The translations under genes were made by a program, and so were the position numbers. From Adiantum capillus-veneris (lineage: Eukaryota > Streptophyta > Polypodiopsida > Polypodiales > Pteridaceae), in assembly GCA_014529385.2 (NCBI GenBank), contig CM043955.1:145053140-145117139 (forward strand): a stretch of DNA of 64,000 bases. The letters are read 5' to 3'. Shown in pieces: positions 34,488 to 44,539 of this stretch; position 1 is the first letter of the stretch; every line of letters begins with the position of its first letter. The notes under the pieces are model-generated. The model was given only the letters and a program-made list of their open reading frames with translations, was not told the DNA's origin and ran no database searches.

Positions 34488-34891
34488 TTATTTTTTTATG
34501 ATTGGTATCTCTAAACACATCATGGCTGTTTCGGTTGTTGATATTGGTTTTGTTAATACATAGGAAGATATTAGTTTGAGTTTTGTATCATCAATATTAT
34601 TTAGTCCTAATGTTTTCGCTGTTTCTAAATCGATATCTATTTTCCTATACGTTCTGATTTCAATGCATATTTTAGTAAGTAATATGATAATACTGTATTG
34701 GTTACTTTTTGAATATTCATATGGGCTTGTCATAACAATAATACTCCTGGATGATAAGAAACCACATTTTTGTGTTCTAATGTTGGTCTATAATAAAGCC
34801 ATCATTGAGTTTGTTCATGAATAATTGGCTTAGGATTACTTTGAATATCGTATGGAAATCCATATTTACATTTAATTTTTTAATTTTTTAA
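34488..34891 (-). pseudogene. Helitron Rep, C-terminal part
   Basis: Beyond the stop at 34892, the minus strand reads CKYGFPYDIQSN, then NVVSYHPGVLL, QAHMNIQKVTNTVLSYYLLK and, in another frame, ISSYVLTKPISTTETAMMCL. These match the Rep region with the catalytic KYxxKY-type helix (here YLLKYALK) and the following RYISASEA-like box. Two in-frame TGA codons stand where Trp is expected (LLL-QAHMNIQ), which fits TGG-to-TGA decay. Confidence 0.8.
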
Positions 34892-36202
34892 TTATATTTT
34901 ACAAGATTCTCTACAATTATGTATTTGTTTTTTGATAACTAAGTTATGCAATTTATATTCAATTGATGTTGGATCAAATTTATTTATTGTATGTAAATAA
35001 GGTATATGGCTATCTATCTCTAAAGATATTCGATCGATATCGTTTGAATCTACCCATAGCATTATATGTGCATGTGGTGAACCTTTATTTTGTATCTCAT
35101 ATCGTATTAGATAGTGGTTGATGGTACCTAATAATCCATTACGAATAAATATGTATTTGTTTAAAAATGTATGTAATCGTTTGTGGAAAATCATCATGCA
35201 CTCGGCTGGACAATCTGTCCAATTGAGTTTTAAGTTTATCTTTTGGATAATTTTTTCTAAATCTTCTATTTCTACCCATCTACTAGAGGATACTTCATCA
35301 CAAGTTAGGGTTAAGAAGAAGTTAGGTAAACCAAATGACTCTACCATGCATAATAAATCTTTTAAATTCTTATGATACCATGACGGAGAGCTTGGAATTG
35401 AATAAGAGATATTGTGTTTTATGATATAACGTATGGTATCTAAATCAGATGCATGTGGATTTTTAAGTTTGAATTTATCTATATCTAATTGTAGCATTGT
35501 TAAATTTGTTGAATTTGCTATTATCAAAGCTTGACGTAATTGGTACATCATCAATAAGTATGGCTTGTATAAAGTGAATATTGAGAAGAATGAGGCTATT
35601 CTTATTTTTAGATATGCATGAAATTTTAAAGCTCCATCATGAGCTCCATATCCTAATGGAAATAGAGCTTTCTCTATTGTAATATCTTCTAAATTAGATA
35701 CTCCATCTAAACTTGCATATAAGTTAATGATTTTTTTGTTATTTAATATTTCATACATAACCCCACCATGAGATAAATTACCTATTTTGTATTGTGATTT
35801 TAGTTGTGTGTTGTTTACTTGATCTAAGATACCTAAATAATTTGTATTGTGTGCTACTATCATTAAGTCATAGGGAGAAGATGATGCATGTTTGTTTAGT
35901 AAAGTAGTAATTGCATTAGAAGGAATTATAGAAATTGCTAAAGTTTTTTGTGGTTGTTCATATATAGTATATAATTTTTTTACTAATGGATTATTTTTTA
36001 CTAAAAAGAGCAATAGTGTGTTTATGTCATGTGAGTTTTTTGTTAGAATATTTAATAAATCATTAGTATTTTGATATGAAAATAGAGGATTATCTAATAA
36101 TGATCTTTGTTCTATATTACCTATGGCTATAGATGTTATCTTTTTACTGATATTTAATGAGATGTCTAAAGTAGATAGCATTTGTACTTCATGTACATTC
36201 AT
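34892..36202 (-). pseudogene. Helitron Rep protein, HUH nuclease domain
   Basis: 436 codons. The N-terminal half is the Helitron_like_N region (ALFPLGYGAHDGALKFHAYL near residue 190; YKPYLLMMYQLRQALIIANS). Then comes SFGLPNFFLTLTCDEVSSSR near 295 (motif 1) and YLIRYEIQNKGSPHAHIMLW near 372, where PHAH is the HUH metal-binding motif. The frame ends at VIKKQIHNCRESCKI, the usual Cys box, followed by TAA. Rep nicks and joins DNA strands. The frame is long and conserved for a decayed element, so loss of function is recent or partial. Confidence 0.87.
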
Positions 36203-36343
36203 TGTTAGTATTTTTTTTATATAAGTCTGGTGATAAGTTACCCAATATTTTCCTCTAATGTTGTTTTGAAAACATTTGGAACAGTTATAAATTTCTATAT
36301 TGTCTTGTTTGTTATTTTGAAATGATGTTAGATATAGATTAGA

Positions 36344-36625
36344 TCATTCATATCCTCGTAAATAGGTATTTGTTTTTTCTATATATTTTAAGTTTTGTTT
36401 TTCATACTTAAAAAATAAGTTTCCACAATTCGAACAATATTTATATGATTTGATCGAATTAGAACAAATATTTACCCATGAATCAAAATCTAAATTAAAA
36501 ATGTCAAAAGTTGGAAGTAAGTTTGTTTTTCTACGTAAATGTCTTATAATTTTGGTATGCTTTGCTTTTTGTTTTAGTTTGGATGCTTTGTTTGTAGGTA
36601 ATAGTTTATTTGTTTTCATCTTCAA
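36344..36625 (-). pseudogene. Helitron N-terminal segment
   Basis: 93 codons, Lys-rich, with ICSNSIKSYKYCSNCGNLFF giving two Cys pairs that could form part of the N-terminal zinc finger of Helitron Rep proteins. The link to the frame at 36202 is inferred from order, strand and base composition, with a gap of 141 bp between the two frames. Confidence 0.5.
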
Positions 36626-36662
36626 TTACGTATTGTTTATTATTATTTTTTATATTTGGTGA

Positions 36663-37039
36663 CCTTAAGATTTCTATTGATATGTATATTATTTCTATTG
36701 AGCTTAGACTAATATTCTAATTTGGAAAGAAAATCTTTTTTATTTTATTTTGGTTATCAAAATATTAATATTAAAATATATTTTTTTATAGGTGTTTAAA
36801 ATATTCTTAAATATGACATACCTTGTGTTATAGTTAAATGTTAAGTTGCTTTGTAGATGTTGAAGAGCTTCTTGTAAACTAGCAAATGGTAAAACTTAAG
36901 AAGTTAGAATATAGAGTTATATATAATTTGATGCTAATTACCAAAGGAATTATAATCATATTTTTTAATGATTGTTTTAATTATAAGAACATAACATGCT
37001 ATAAATGGAAGAAGTTGGGACTCAATTTAGATATAGCAC
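36663..37039. other. AT-rich edge of the Helitron island
   Basis: No coding signal is visible. Composition changes to normal near 37020, which is the best guess for the right border of the island. Confidence 0.45.
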
Positions 37040-37373
37040 GCCAAGTTTGATGCACTTTTAAAAGCAAACAAGTTCTTGACAAGCTTCTTGTCTTTGGGCC
37101 GTAGTCACTTGGATTGCACTCCTTGCAAGCTATGCCCAGCATGGACAAGCCACAAAGCTCTGGCGCTTTCAGCTAATGCGAAGCAGCCAAGGCTTATTTG
37201 CAAACTGACCATTTATGCTTGCAACTTGAAGGCATGTGGCACCATGCAAAACGTTGACCTAGGCAAACAAATTATTGATGTGGTCAGTAGTGAGGGGCTA
37301 TTGAAATACAACATCGTACTTGCCAATGCTTTAACTAATTTGTGCGCTAAGTGTGGTGTACTTTTGAAAGCAT
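37040..37373 (+). pseudogene. PPR protein fragment
   Basis: The frame 37076-37375 ends with YACNLKACGTMQNVDLGKQI, then NIVLANALTNLCAKCGVLLK. This is the plant PPR pattern (YACILKACG...GKQIH...GNALVDMYAKCG). PPR proteins bind organellar RNA for editing and processing. Only about two repeats remain, without start or DYW end, so it is a fragment. Similar relics lie on the other strand at 44540-45652. Confidence 0.75.
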
Positions 37374-37439
37374 AACAAAGCGGCTTGTTCTGTGAGCTTA
37401 TGTGCAAAGAGCCTATGCCACATCTTTCTCTAGCTGCCC

Positions 37440-37835
37440 GTGACCCAATTCCAGAATACCCTGCAACACTACATGTTCCAGCCCATTGATCTCATACGAG
37501 CAACCTATGATCATGAGGACCTCATAACGTGTGTCACGTCCTTAAAGAACCTTCTTGCTATTATACTCATAGAATAGCAACCCACACCTCAATTTGTCAA
37601 AGATTGGCACACACTCTTAGACAATGCCCTACTCTTAGGCTTGCAATTGGATGCCAACCTCCAATCCATGTTACTACTTGCTGCCCTACCCTACTCCTGG
37701 CGACCTTTCATTACAACCCAAGCCTCAGTAATTGGCCTCACTGTTGAGATGTTAATTGCCCACATACTCCAGGAGGACACCATGCATAGCGGCACGACCT
37801 CCTCACCGGTGGCGAACACTCCATGTGCCCAATAA
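37440..37835 (+). pseudogene. Copia-type gag fragment
   Basis: Across two frames: LDNALLLGLQLDANLQSMLL, then AALPYSWRPFITTQASVIGL and MLIAHILQEDTMHSG. This resembles the LxxLPxSW...FITT...LLxEE core of copia gag (UBN2-type). No knuckle or protease follows, since the next frame is an acidic LTR-associated ORF. Confidence 0.5.
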
Positions 37836-38706
37836 GTGCAATGTTTTTTTGGATGACAAAACCGGAGGCCCTTCTGCAGAACCGAAGGGATCTATTGAAG
37901 CGGAAGAAAAGAGGAGTAAGAATGCATCGTGTGGGGATGAAATGAGAGGAGATGAGGATCAGTTTGTTGAGGTTGAAATGGAGGAAAAGTATTTGGCCGA
38001 GAAATTGAATGCGATGTTCCCGAGCGAAGGGATTATTCTTGATGACGGTGGTAATACGGATGTGGATACTTGTGGTAACTCTTATGCTTCCCGGGATGAG
38101 GAATTGATGGCTTTCAAGCCAAATGTGCTGGATGAAGATTGCTCGAATGAGAGCCATATTGATGAGTGCCCGACTGGCCCTGTTCCCCCTCTTTACCATT
38201 GTGCTTGGGATGTGCAAGAATGCATGGGGATGTTGAATTCGGAAAAGGCTGACATGCATCATGTAGTGGAATTGAATGAGGAAGTCTTAGAGGAGCATCA
38301 GGTGGGCCCTGACAACTCCCACCCCTCACATGATTGGGGAACGCAAGCGTATGCGGATATGTATGAATCCAAAACCGAGGACCGGCTGGTGCCTGGTGCG
38401 GAAACAACGGGTGTGCTGGAACTGTGGGAAGATATGACTGAGCTGGATGTAAGACCAGAGATGGTGGATGCGCTTCTAGGCCATGAGACAGGTTCGTTCT
38501 CCTCGGAAGAGGGGATGCTCCCCGAGTCGGTTGAAAGACTTGAAACCTTGTTAACCAGGTCCGAACCAGGTGTGAGACCAGATGCAAGAGAAGAAGGGGT
38601 GTCACGTGACACATCCAACCCTATGTGTCCGTGGACAAGCTACATCATAACAGGGTTTAGTCAGTTCCATCAGTCTAGATTTAGAAGTGGTCTGGCACTT
38701 TTGTGA
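37756..38706 (+). CDS. Acidic ORF next to the LTR, family unrecognised
   Basis: 316 codons. The first ~40 residues overlap the gag fragment. From about residue 45 the protein is Asp/Glu-rich (EMEEKYLAEKLNAMFPSEGI, then LELWEDMTELDVRPEMVDAL, ERLETLLTRSEPGVRPDARE). The last ~35 residues run into the LTR that starts at 38600. Codons 196-281 are repeated at 40731-40990, also directly before an LTR. The minus-strand frame at 48727-49080 is related (EEELVSKLDAMFPGY). It therefore sits at the 3' end of the internal region of an LTR element, where accessory ORFs occur. I know no function for it. Confidence 0.5.
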   Translation: MPTYSRRTPCIAARPPHRWRTLHVPNKCNVFLDDKTGGPSAEPKGSIEAEEKRSKNASCGDEMRGDEDQFVEVEMEEKYLAEKLNAMFPSEGIILDDGGNTDVDTCGNSYASRDEELMAFKPNVLDEDCSNESHIDECPTGPVPPLYHCAWDVQECMGMLNSEKADMHHVVELNEEVLEEHQVGPDNSHPSHDWGTQAYADMYESKTEDRLVPGAETTGVLELWEDMTELDVRPEMVDALLGHETGSFSSEEGMLPESVERLETLLTRSEPGVRPDAREEGVSRDTSNPMCPWTSYIITGFSQFHQSRFRSGLALL

Positions 38707-39725
38707 GTCTATTCGTAGACCGTGCATGCCTAGTCACTTAGTGTAGATGCATATCCTCTGGTTGCACACAGCATAAGCATAAGCATTTACATCAAATTCC
38801 ATCAGAGTCAGTTTGGGAATTTTTCAAGTGACTTTAGCCTAATTTCCCTATTTTTGACAATTTTCACTTATTTATTAAGTGACTTTTGTTGGGAACGGAG
38901 TAGGGCAAATTGGGTAAGTTAATATATAAGCAAACCCAAGTTAGCACTCAATGGCAGAAGAAGCAGCAGGAGCTTCCCGCTCAACAAGCGTCTTCTCAGC
39001 AAGAACCCGCAGTACCTCCCCTCACTTGGCGTTTTCAGCCTTGCTTGATTGCCATCAACATTCAGCCTAGCGTTTTCAGTTCCCTCCACCACCCACAGCC
39101 TCTGGCATTTCCAATGTTGGCATCGCCTACAGTCTCCCCTAGCCTGGCGTTTCCATTGCTACCATCGCCAGCACTTCCAGTTGCCTAGTATTTTTGCTAG
39201 TACCATCTAGATCTGCCAGCATTTTGGTTTTCAGCCCATTCCACAGCAGAAGAAGCAGCGTTTTCAGCAGTCAAGACAGTAGCAGATTCAGCCCTAGTTG
39301 GTTGCAGAAGATAGCCATTTTCAGCCACCGAAACAGCCCCGAATTTCTGCAGTTAGAAGACTGCAGATTTCAGCCCTAAAGTCGTCGTCGTCGTCACCAT
39401 CGTCGTCATCGACATAGTCCCAAATCACATCAGTCCATTGCATCGTCATTGTATCACTTTGTGTAATCGTAAGTAGACCACTCTCGCCGACGAGAGTGGG
39501 GCCTTCGGAGGAGGGTTTTACAACCTCTCAGGTGTCATATCTCTGTTCTCTCTTTCTCTCAGTCTCATACACTTGCACGCACAGTGTCCACTCACTTTGT
39601 TCGTGACCACAACATTCTCCATTAAGAACGGAAGGCTCTCTCTTCCATAAGAACTAAAAGGAACCTTGAGCAAATATGGATCGCTCATCTTGAGAAAAAC
39701 AACATTCATTCCGTTGCACCTTACA
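38600..39725 (+). repeat. LTR (1126 bp), first copy
   Basis: It starts TGTCACGTGACACATCC after a purine tract (AAGAGAAGAAGGGG, 38586-38599) and ends CACCTTACA, followed by a PBS. It contains GCGTTTTCAG words, a (GTC)n run near 39386 and CTCGCCGACGAGAG (inverted repeat). With a PPT before it and a PBS after it, it can be both the 3' LTR of an upstream element and the 5' LTR of the next. Confidence 0.88.
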
Positions 39726-39726
39726 T

Positions 39727-39738
39727 TGGTATCAGAGC
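39727..39738 (+). other. Primer binding site (initiator Met-tRNA type)
   Basis: TGGTATCAGAGC is the exact standard plant PBS, one base after the LTR end at 39725. Confidence 0.93.
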
Positions 39739-40085
39739 TTTGGCAGTGTTTTGTATCACTCAAGGAAAGAACCACAAGAATCACAAGAATGTTTTTAACT
39801 TGTTGCGGTCGCACAAACCCAAGTTCGCTTGGGCGTGTCAATTCCTAATCGTGTTTTTGAAGAGTGACAGGAATCCCAAAAAAGAAGGGCTTGTCCAGCC
39901 TCCCCTTGTGTCTCTTTTCACTCATTGAGAGCGGACCGTGCACTTAGCAGCCGGCCAATCGACGTGAGGTGGGAAAAAGCAACCTTGGTGTGAGCGCAAG
40001 GCCGCCAAGGGATGCATCCACGGAAAAGAGTAGAACTCGGGTGAAGAGAAGATCCTTCTCAAACACGGTTTGCAAGCGAAAGAAA

Positions 40086-40185
40086 ACCTCAAGAACCTCA
40101 AGAACTCAAGAACCTTAAGAACCCCAGACCCTCAAGAACCCAAGTTCCTCGTGAACTTAAGAACCCAAGACCACAAGAATCCACG
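40086..40185 (+). repeat. CAAGAACC-type short repeats in the leader
   Basis: The word AAGAACC and close variants recur about ten times in 100 bp, between PBS and gag start. They are probably leader sequence of the LTR element. Confidence 0.7.
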
Positions 40186-40193
40186 ACTTCAGA

Positions 40194-40394
40194 ATGGTCA
40201 TCACTCGAAGCAGAATGGATACTTCGCTTGGAGGTGATAAGCATGAGAGAGGCGAAGAAGAATTTTCCCCACCAGGAGGTTTTTCTAACCCTTCCCCATC
40301 TACGACAAAGATTACACTAACTCCAATGAAGGAGTTGGAGCTGTCGTTTATGGAACAGAATTTACAACGCGAAGCAAGAAATCGACGAAGATGA
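40194..40394 (+). CDS. Gag N-terminus, truncated
   Basis: 66 codons starting MVITRSRMDTSLGGD. Starts of the form M(V)TRS are common in plant Ty3/gypsy gag, and the position behind PBS and leader fits. The frame stops after NLQREARNRRR. The remaining 200 bp before the PPT (40395-40592) hold a short frame HDPHIRVGQRRVPSRIPDAI, so nearly the whole coding part has been deleted. Confidence 0.5.
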   Translation: MVITRSRMDTSLGGDKHERGEEEFSPPGGFSNPSPSTTKITLTPMKELELSFMEQNLQREARNRRR

Positions 40395-40592
40395 AGCATC
40401 GAAGGAGCCACAACAAACTTTGTGTCGCTTTCGGCGCGGCCCAAAGAAGAAGACTTTGCAGACATTTATGAAGTTCAAGTACTGCACGACCCACACATCA
40501 GAGTGGGCCAGCGAAGAGTCCCTTCCAGGATTCCGGATGCTATTGGCGATCTCCCTCAACACCATAGAGTTCGGTACGAGTACCTCACTTTG

Positions 40593-40723
40593 AAAAGGAG
40601 GGGATGTCACGTGACACATCCAACCCTATGTGTCCGTGGACAAGCTACAGCATAACAGGGTTCAGTCAGTTTCGTCAGTCTAGATTTAGAAGTGATCTGG
40701 CACTTTTGTATTCGTAGACCGTG
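40593..40723 (+). repeat. PPT and truncated LTR
   Basis: The purine tract AAAAGGAGGGGA (40593-40604) is followed by TGTCACGTGACACATCC, the same LTR start as at 38600. After about 119 bp the LTR breaks off (GACCGTG), and sequence matching 38340-38599 begins at 40731. Confidence 0.85.
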
Positions 40724-40730
40724 ATTAGAG

Positions 40731-40990
40731 AACGCAAGCGTATGCGGATATGTATGAATCGAAAACCGAGGACTGGCTGGTGCCTGGTGCGGACACAACG
40801 GGTGTGCTGGAACTGTGGGAAGATATGACTGAGCGGGATGTAAGACCAGAGATGGTGGATGCGCTTCTAGGCCATGAGACAGGGTCGTTCTCCTCGGAAG
40901 AGGGGATGCTCCCCGAGTCGGCTGAAAGACTTGAAACCTTGTTAACCAAGTCCGAACCAGGTGTGAGACCAAATGCAAGAGAAGAAGTGG
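40731..40990 (+). repeat. Second copy of the acidic ORF end
   Basis: These 260 bp match 38340-38599 almost base for base, keep the frame (YADMYESKTEDWLVPGADTT) and again run into an LTR start at 40991. Confidence 0.92.
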
Positions 40991-42090
40991 TGTCGCGTGA
41001 CACATCCAACCCGATGTGTTCGTGGACAAGCTACAGCATTGGGCACTTTTGTGAGTCTATTCGTAGACCGTGCATGCCCAGTCACTTAGTGTAGATGCAT
41101 ATCCTCTGGTTGCACACAGCATAAGCATAAGCATTTACATCAGATTCCATCAGAGTCAGTTTGGGAATTTTTCAAGTGACTTTAGCCTAATTTACCTATT
41201 TTTGACAATTTTCACTTATTCATTAAGTGACTTTTGTTGGGAACGGAGTAGGGAAAATTGGGTAAGTTAATATATAAGCAAACCCAAGTTAGCACTCAAT
41301 GGCAGAAGAAGCAGCAGGAGCTTCCCGCTCAATAGGCATCTTCTCAGCAAGAACCCGCAGTACCTCCCCTCACTTGGCGTTTTCAGCCTTGCTTGATCGC
41401 CATCAACATTCAGCCTAGCGTTTTCAGTTCCCTCCACCACCCACAGCCTCTGGCATTTCCAATGTTGGCATCGCCTACAGTCTCCCCTAGCCTGGCGTTT
41501 CCATTGCTACCATCGCCAGCACTTCCAGTTGCCTAGTATTTTTGCTAGTACCATCTAGATCTGCCAGCATTTTGGTTTTCAGAGCATTTTGGTTTTCAGC
41601 CCATTCCACAGCAGAAGAAGCAGCGTTTTCAGCAGTCAAGACAGTAGCAGATTCAGCCCTAGTTGGTTGCAGAAGATAGCCATTTTCAGCCACCGAAACA
41701 GCCCCGAATTTCTGCAGTTAGAAGACTGCAGATTTCAGCCCTAAAGTCGTCGTCGTCGTCACCATCGTCGTCATCGACATAGTCCCAAATCGCATCAGTC
41801 CATTGCATCATCATTGTACTACTTTGTGCAATCGTAAGTAGACCACTCTCGCCGACGAGAGTGGGGCCTTCGGAGGAGGGTTTTACAACCTCTTGGGTGT
41901 CGTATCTCTGTTCTCTCTTTCTCTCAGTCTCATACACTTGCACGCACAGTGTCCACTCACTTTGTTCGTGACCACAACATTCTCCATTAAGAACGGAAGG
42001 CTCTCCCTTCCATAAGAACTAAAAGGAACCTTGAGCAAATATGGATCACTCATCTTGAGAAAAACAACATTCATTCTGCTGCAACTTACA
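40991..42090 (+). repeat. LTR (1100 bp), second full copy
   Basis: It starts TGTCGCGTGACACATCC and ends CAACTTACA. Against 38600-39725 it lacks ~45 bp near the start and has a short AGCATTTTGGTTTTC duplication near 41582. It is followed by GTGGGGATCTGGG, not by a PBS, so it is not the 5' LTR of an intact element. Confidence 0.9.
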
Positions 42091-42091
42091 A

Positions 42092-43010
42092 GTGGGGATC
42101 TGGGTCAAGTTACCTGATCCTAATCGAAGCAAGAAAGAGCATTTGGAACCACTAGGCAAGATGCCAGACGATTATGGTACTCGGAATGAGCATGAGGCTG
42201 AGCCCTATTCAGCCCTAGAGTTGAGGAAGGAACAGGAGAGGAACCGCGAATTTTTTTTGTACTACATGGAGGGTTATGAGATCAAACAGCTGATGGTCGT
42301 TAAAAGGGGATTACACATGCCGGAAGAGGCAGTTCGAGCGATGTATTGCGAAGGGGAGCCGTTTGGTGCAGACCCATCGAGTCAGGTGACGCTTGTTTCG
42401 GGAAATGTTGGGAGTTCAGTTCGAGGTAAAGCGCTACCAGATAGAGTATGTGTGGGATTGACAAACACGGTATGGAGGGCATCAATGCAAGTGGTCACGA
42501 ATGGAGTCAAGATAGCGGACGGGCGAGTATTGGGGCAGAGACAGCCCTGTTAAGGATGGATGTACGCGAGGATGTACTGACGTTTGACAAAGGAAGTCTC
42601 GGGGTTGGAACGGTAACTCCTCGAGGACGGTTATGCGGGAAGGAAAAAGGGCAAGGTGGCCTCGTATGGGACTCAGGAGAAGGTACCCAATGCTGGGATG
42701 CATTCGAATATGGAATGACCCACATGTGCGGAAGTGAAGAGATAACAGCACAGTGGAACTCGCTTGGTCAATGCAGGCGAAGCCAGCGGGATTAGAGCTG
42801 TGTTCTGGTCTTAGTAGATGCATTGCAGGGAGACGTAGATTACACCTAATGGATCAGCAGGGGTTGATCCGAATGCAGGCCTCAGATGGCCATTGGATTC
42901 CCCCACGATGGGGCGAATTACAAGAGGATGCGAGATGGGTTAGGTGTGCTCGACACAAGACCGGGCGTACCAGGCAGCAAGGGACACATTTGGATGGTCA
43001 GCAATGTACC
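42092..43010 (+). pseudogene. Unrecognised LTR-linked protein, plus-strand copy
   Basis: Pieces in three frames: MPDDYGTRNEHEAEPYSALE, ELRKEQERNREFFLYYMEGY, KRGLHMPEEAVRAMYCEGEP, GLVWDSGEGTQCWDAFEYGM and RLHLMDQQGLIRMQASDGHW. The last two blocks have close partners on the minus strand at 46384-47190. I recognise no domain. It starts directly after an LTR end. The repeated finding of the same blocks shows a real protein family spread by an element. Confidence 0.5.
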
Positions 43011-43081
43011 ACCACGGTGATAAGAAGATTAGTATATTCTGTTGAGGAGAGTAGGGGACTGTATACTGCTGAATCCCCTCA

Positions 43082-44520
43082 ATTTTGCAGAAACCTTGAA
43101 ACTCCTTAGAGATGTACTCTCTTCCATTTCCAAAGCGGAGAAATTAGACGGGAAGATCGAGTTGACGGAAGGCAATGATACAATAATCTTTGAAGCAGGC
43201 GAACACTTGAGACTTTTGATTCCAGAAGTACATTGTGTTGTATCTACAAAAGTCATCAACACCGCTCGATGGGAGATTAAGACAATGAACACGCTCGACT
43301 AAGCCCGAGAGAGAATCTATCTGCGGATCTATAGTGGCTGGCACACTAGAAACAAATCCAAAAACACTGATAAGCGAGCGAGGGTATATCCTCCTCGACT
43401 CGACGAGCCAACACGGCTATAAGAACCGCAAGATATAAGATAGGAGCACTTTGGCTCGCACATAAACCAAGTACGATGAGAATAGGGGCGTAGTCCAGCC
43501 TGCAAGCCAGTACCCGGCCACAAACGCAATGAGAAGCACTAGCTCACTCTGGCTTGGCTGAGACCAGGTGGCCTTACCCAAAAACCCTGCTGGGTATATG
43601 ATTCCACAACCAGACGGAGATGCATTCAGGAGCCTTTAGCTCGTGGACCCCTCAACGACATACATACCATGGGCAGTGTCAACCCCGATCAAAAAGCCTG
43701 CTGCATACATTCAGAATCCAAGAAACAAAAGCCAGCGCTCGTTCAGCTGAGACCAGGCGGCATCCACAACACATCCCCTTGTGGACGATATGAATCAAGG
43801 CGATGGTACGCAAATAGATACCCCTCAGTCTGCCAACAACCTGCTCTTCCTCAGCACTCAAAAATCTCTACCTGCTCGGACTCGGCTGGATGTTATGATG
43901 ATTCCACCTATTTCTCAATGCAATGGTTCTATGCTCTACAAAGTTTCAGTGTTGATTTCTTTGCAGTAGAAGGAAATTCAGCTTTGGATTTGGGTGGAGA
44001 TAAGAAGATTAGTATATTGTACGACATTGTAGGTGAAGTTTTGGAAGCAACATCCGTCAATTATGTTCAACTAGATGCCAGCAATCACAATCATAACCTA
44101 AGAAACATGGCCATTGTTGCTATCAAAGACATTGGCAAAGCTATAGTTACAGAACGTCTTGACAATGAATATAAGCTTGGATTATGTGATCTCATAACGT
44201 CAAAACAACATAATACTCATGCTGATGGTAATGTCCTTGATGAAGGTAACACGTCTATTTCTCTCATGACCTTCTGCTCAGACACAAAGTTAGGCTTGTT
44301 TTAGCTTAAAAGAGGTTTTGGACACATGATATCTGCTCTTGAGGATCTACTAGAATCTCCTTTAACAGACTATGAGAGGCAGTGAGAAGAGAACATACTC
44401 AAAAATCTCCATTTGATGCAAAAGCTTGGCCTGACAGTCGTCAGAACCAATGGAGAGCTTTCACACTCATGCATGAAGCCTAGGGGGAAGGCAATCGTTT
44501 GTCTGTTGGCTATGCTGACA
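43082..44520 (+). pseudogene. Unrecognised coding relic, possibly captured exons
   Basis: 43082-43302 reads ETLKLLRDVLSSISKAEKLD and LIPEVHCVVSTKVINTARWE, directly after TCAATTTTGCAG, a good splice acceptor. 43940-44304 reads NSALDLGGDKKISILYDIVG and NYVQLDASNHNHNLRNMAIV, and the same line goes on past TAG with SPLTDYERQ and ILKNLHLMQKLGLTVVRTNG. The 20-base word GATAAGAAGATTAGTATATT occurs at 43019 and again near 43999. The intervening 43310-43670 has no recognised gene. The function is unknown. Confidence 0.35.
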
Positions 44521-44539
44521 GATTTGGAGTGAAGGTCTA

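Larger units (their letters stand above)
32400..36660 (-). mobile_element. Helitron-like rolling-circle transposon, AT-rich, decayed
   Basis: Rep (HUH) and Pif1-type helicase segments lie in the canonical order on the minus strand (36625 to 32408), with stops, frameshifts and one in-frame tandem duplication. Base composition is far more AT-rich than in the flanking elements. Borders are not found: I could not place the 5' TC or the 3' hairpin-CTRR. The island of similar composition extends from about 30380 to 37020, so the element may include the GIY-YIG and intron-like pieces. Confidence 0.8.

Noticed and set aside
34892-36202. Alternative genetic code for the AT-rich island (TGA as Trp)
   Set aside because: TAA, TAG and frameshifts also interrupt the same proteins, so simple decay explains the stops.
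40607-41029. Minus-strand frames opposite the acidic ORF (also 38114-38614)
   Set aside because: They mirror the acidic coding frame on the other strand and are repeated only because the DNA is repeated.
42091-42110. PBS after the LTR ending at 42090
   Set aside because: GTGGGGATCTGGG does not resemble a plant tRNA PBS, unlike TGGTATCAGAGC at 39727.
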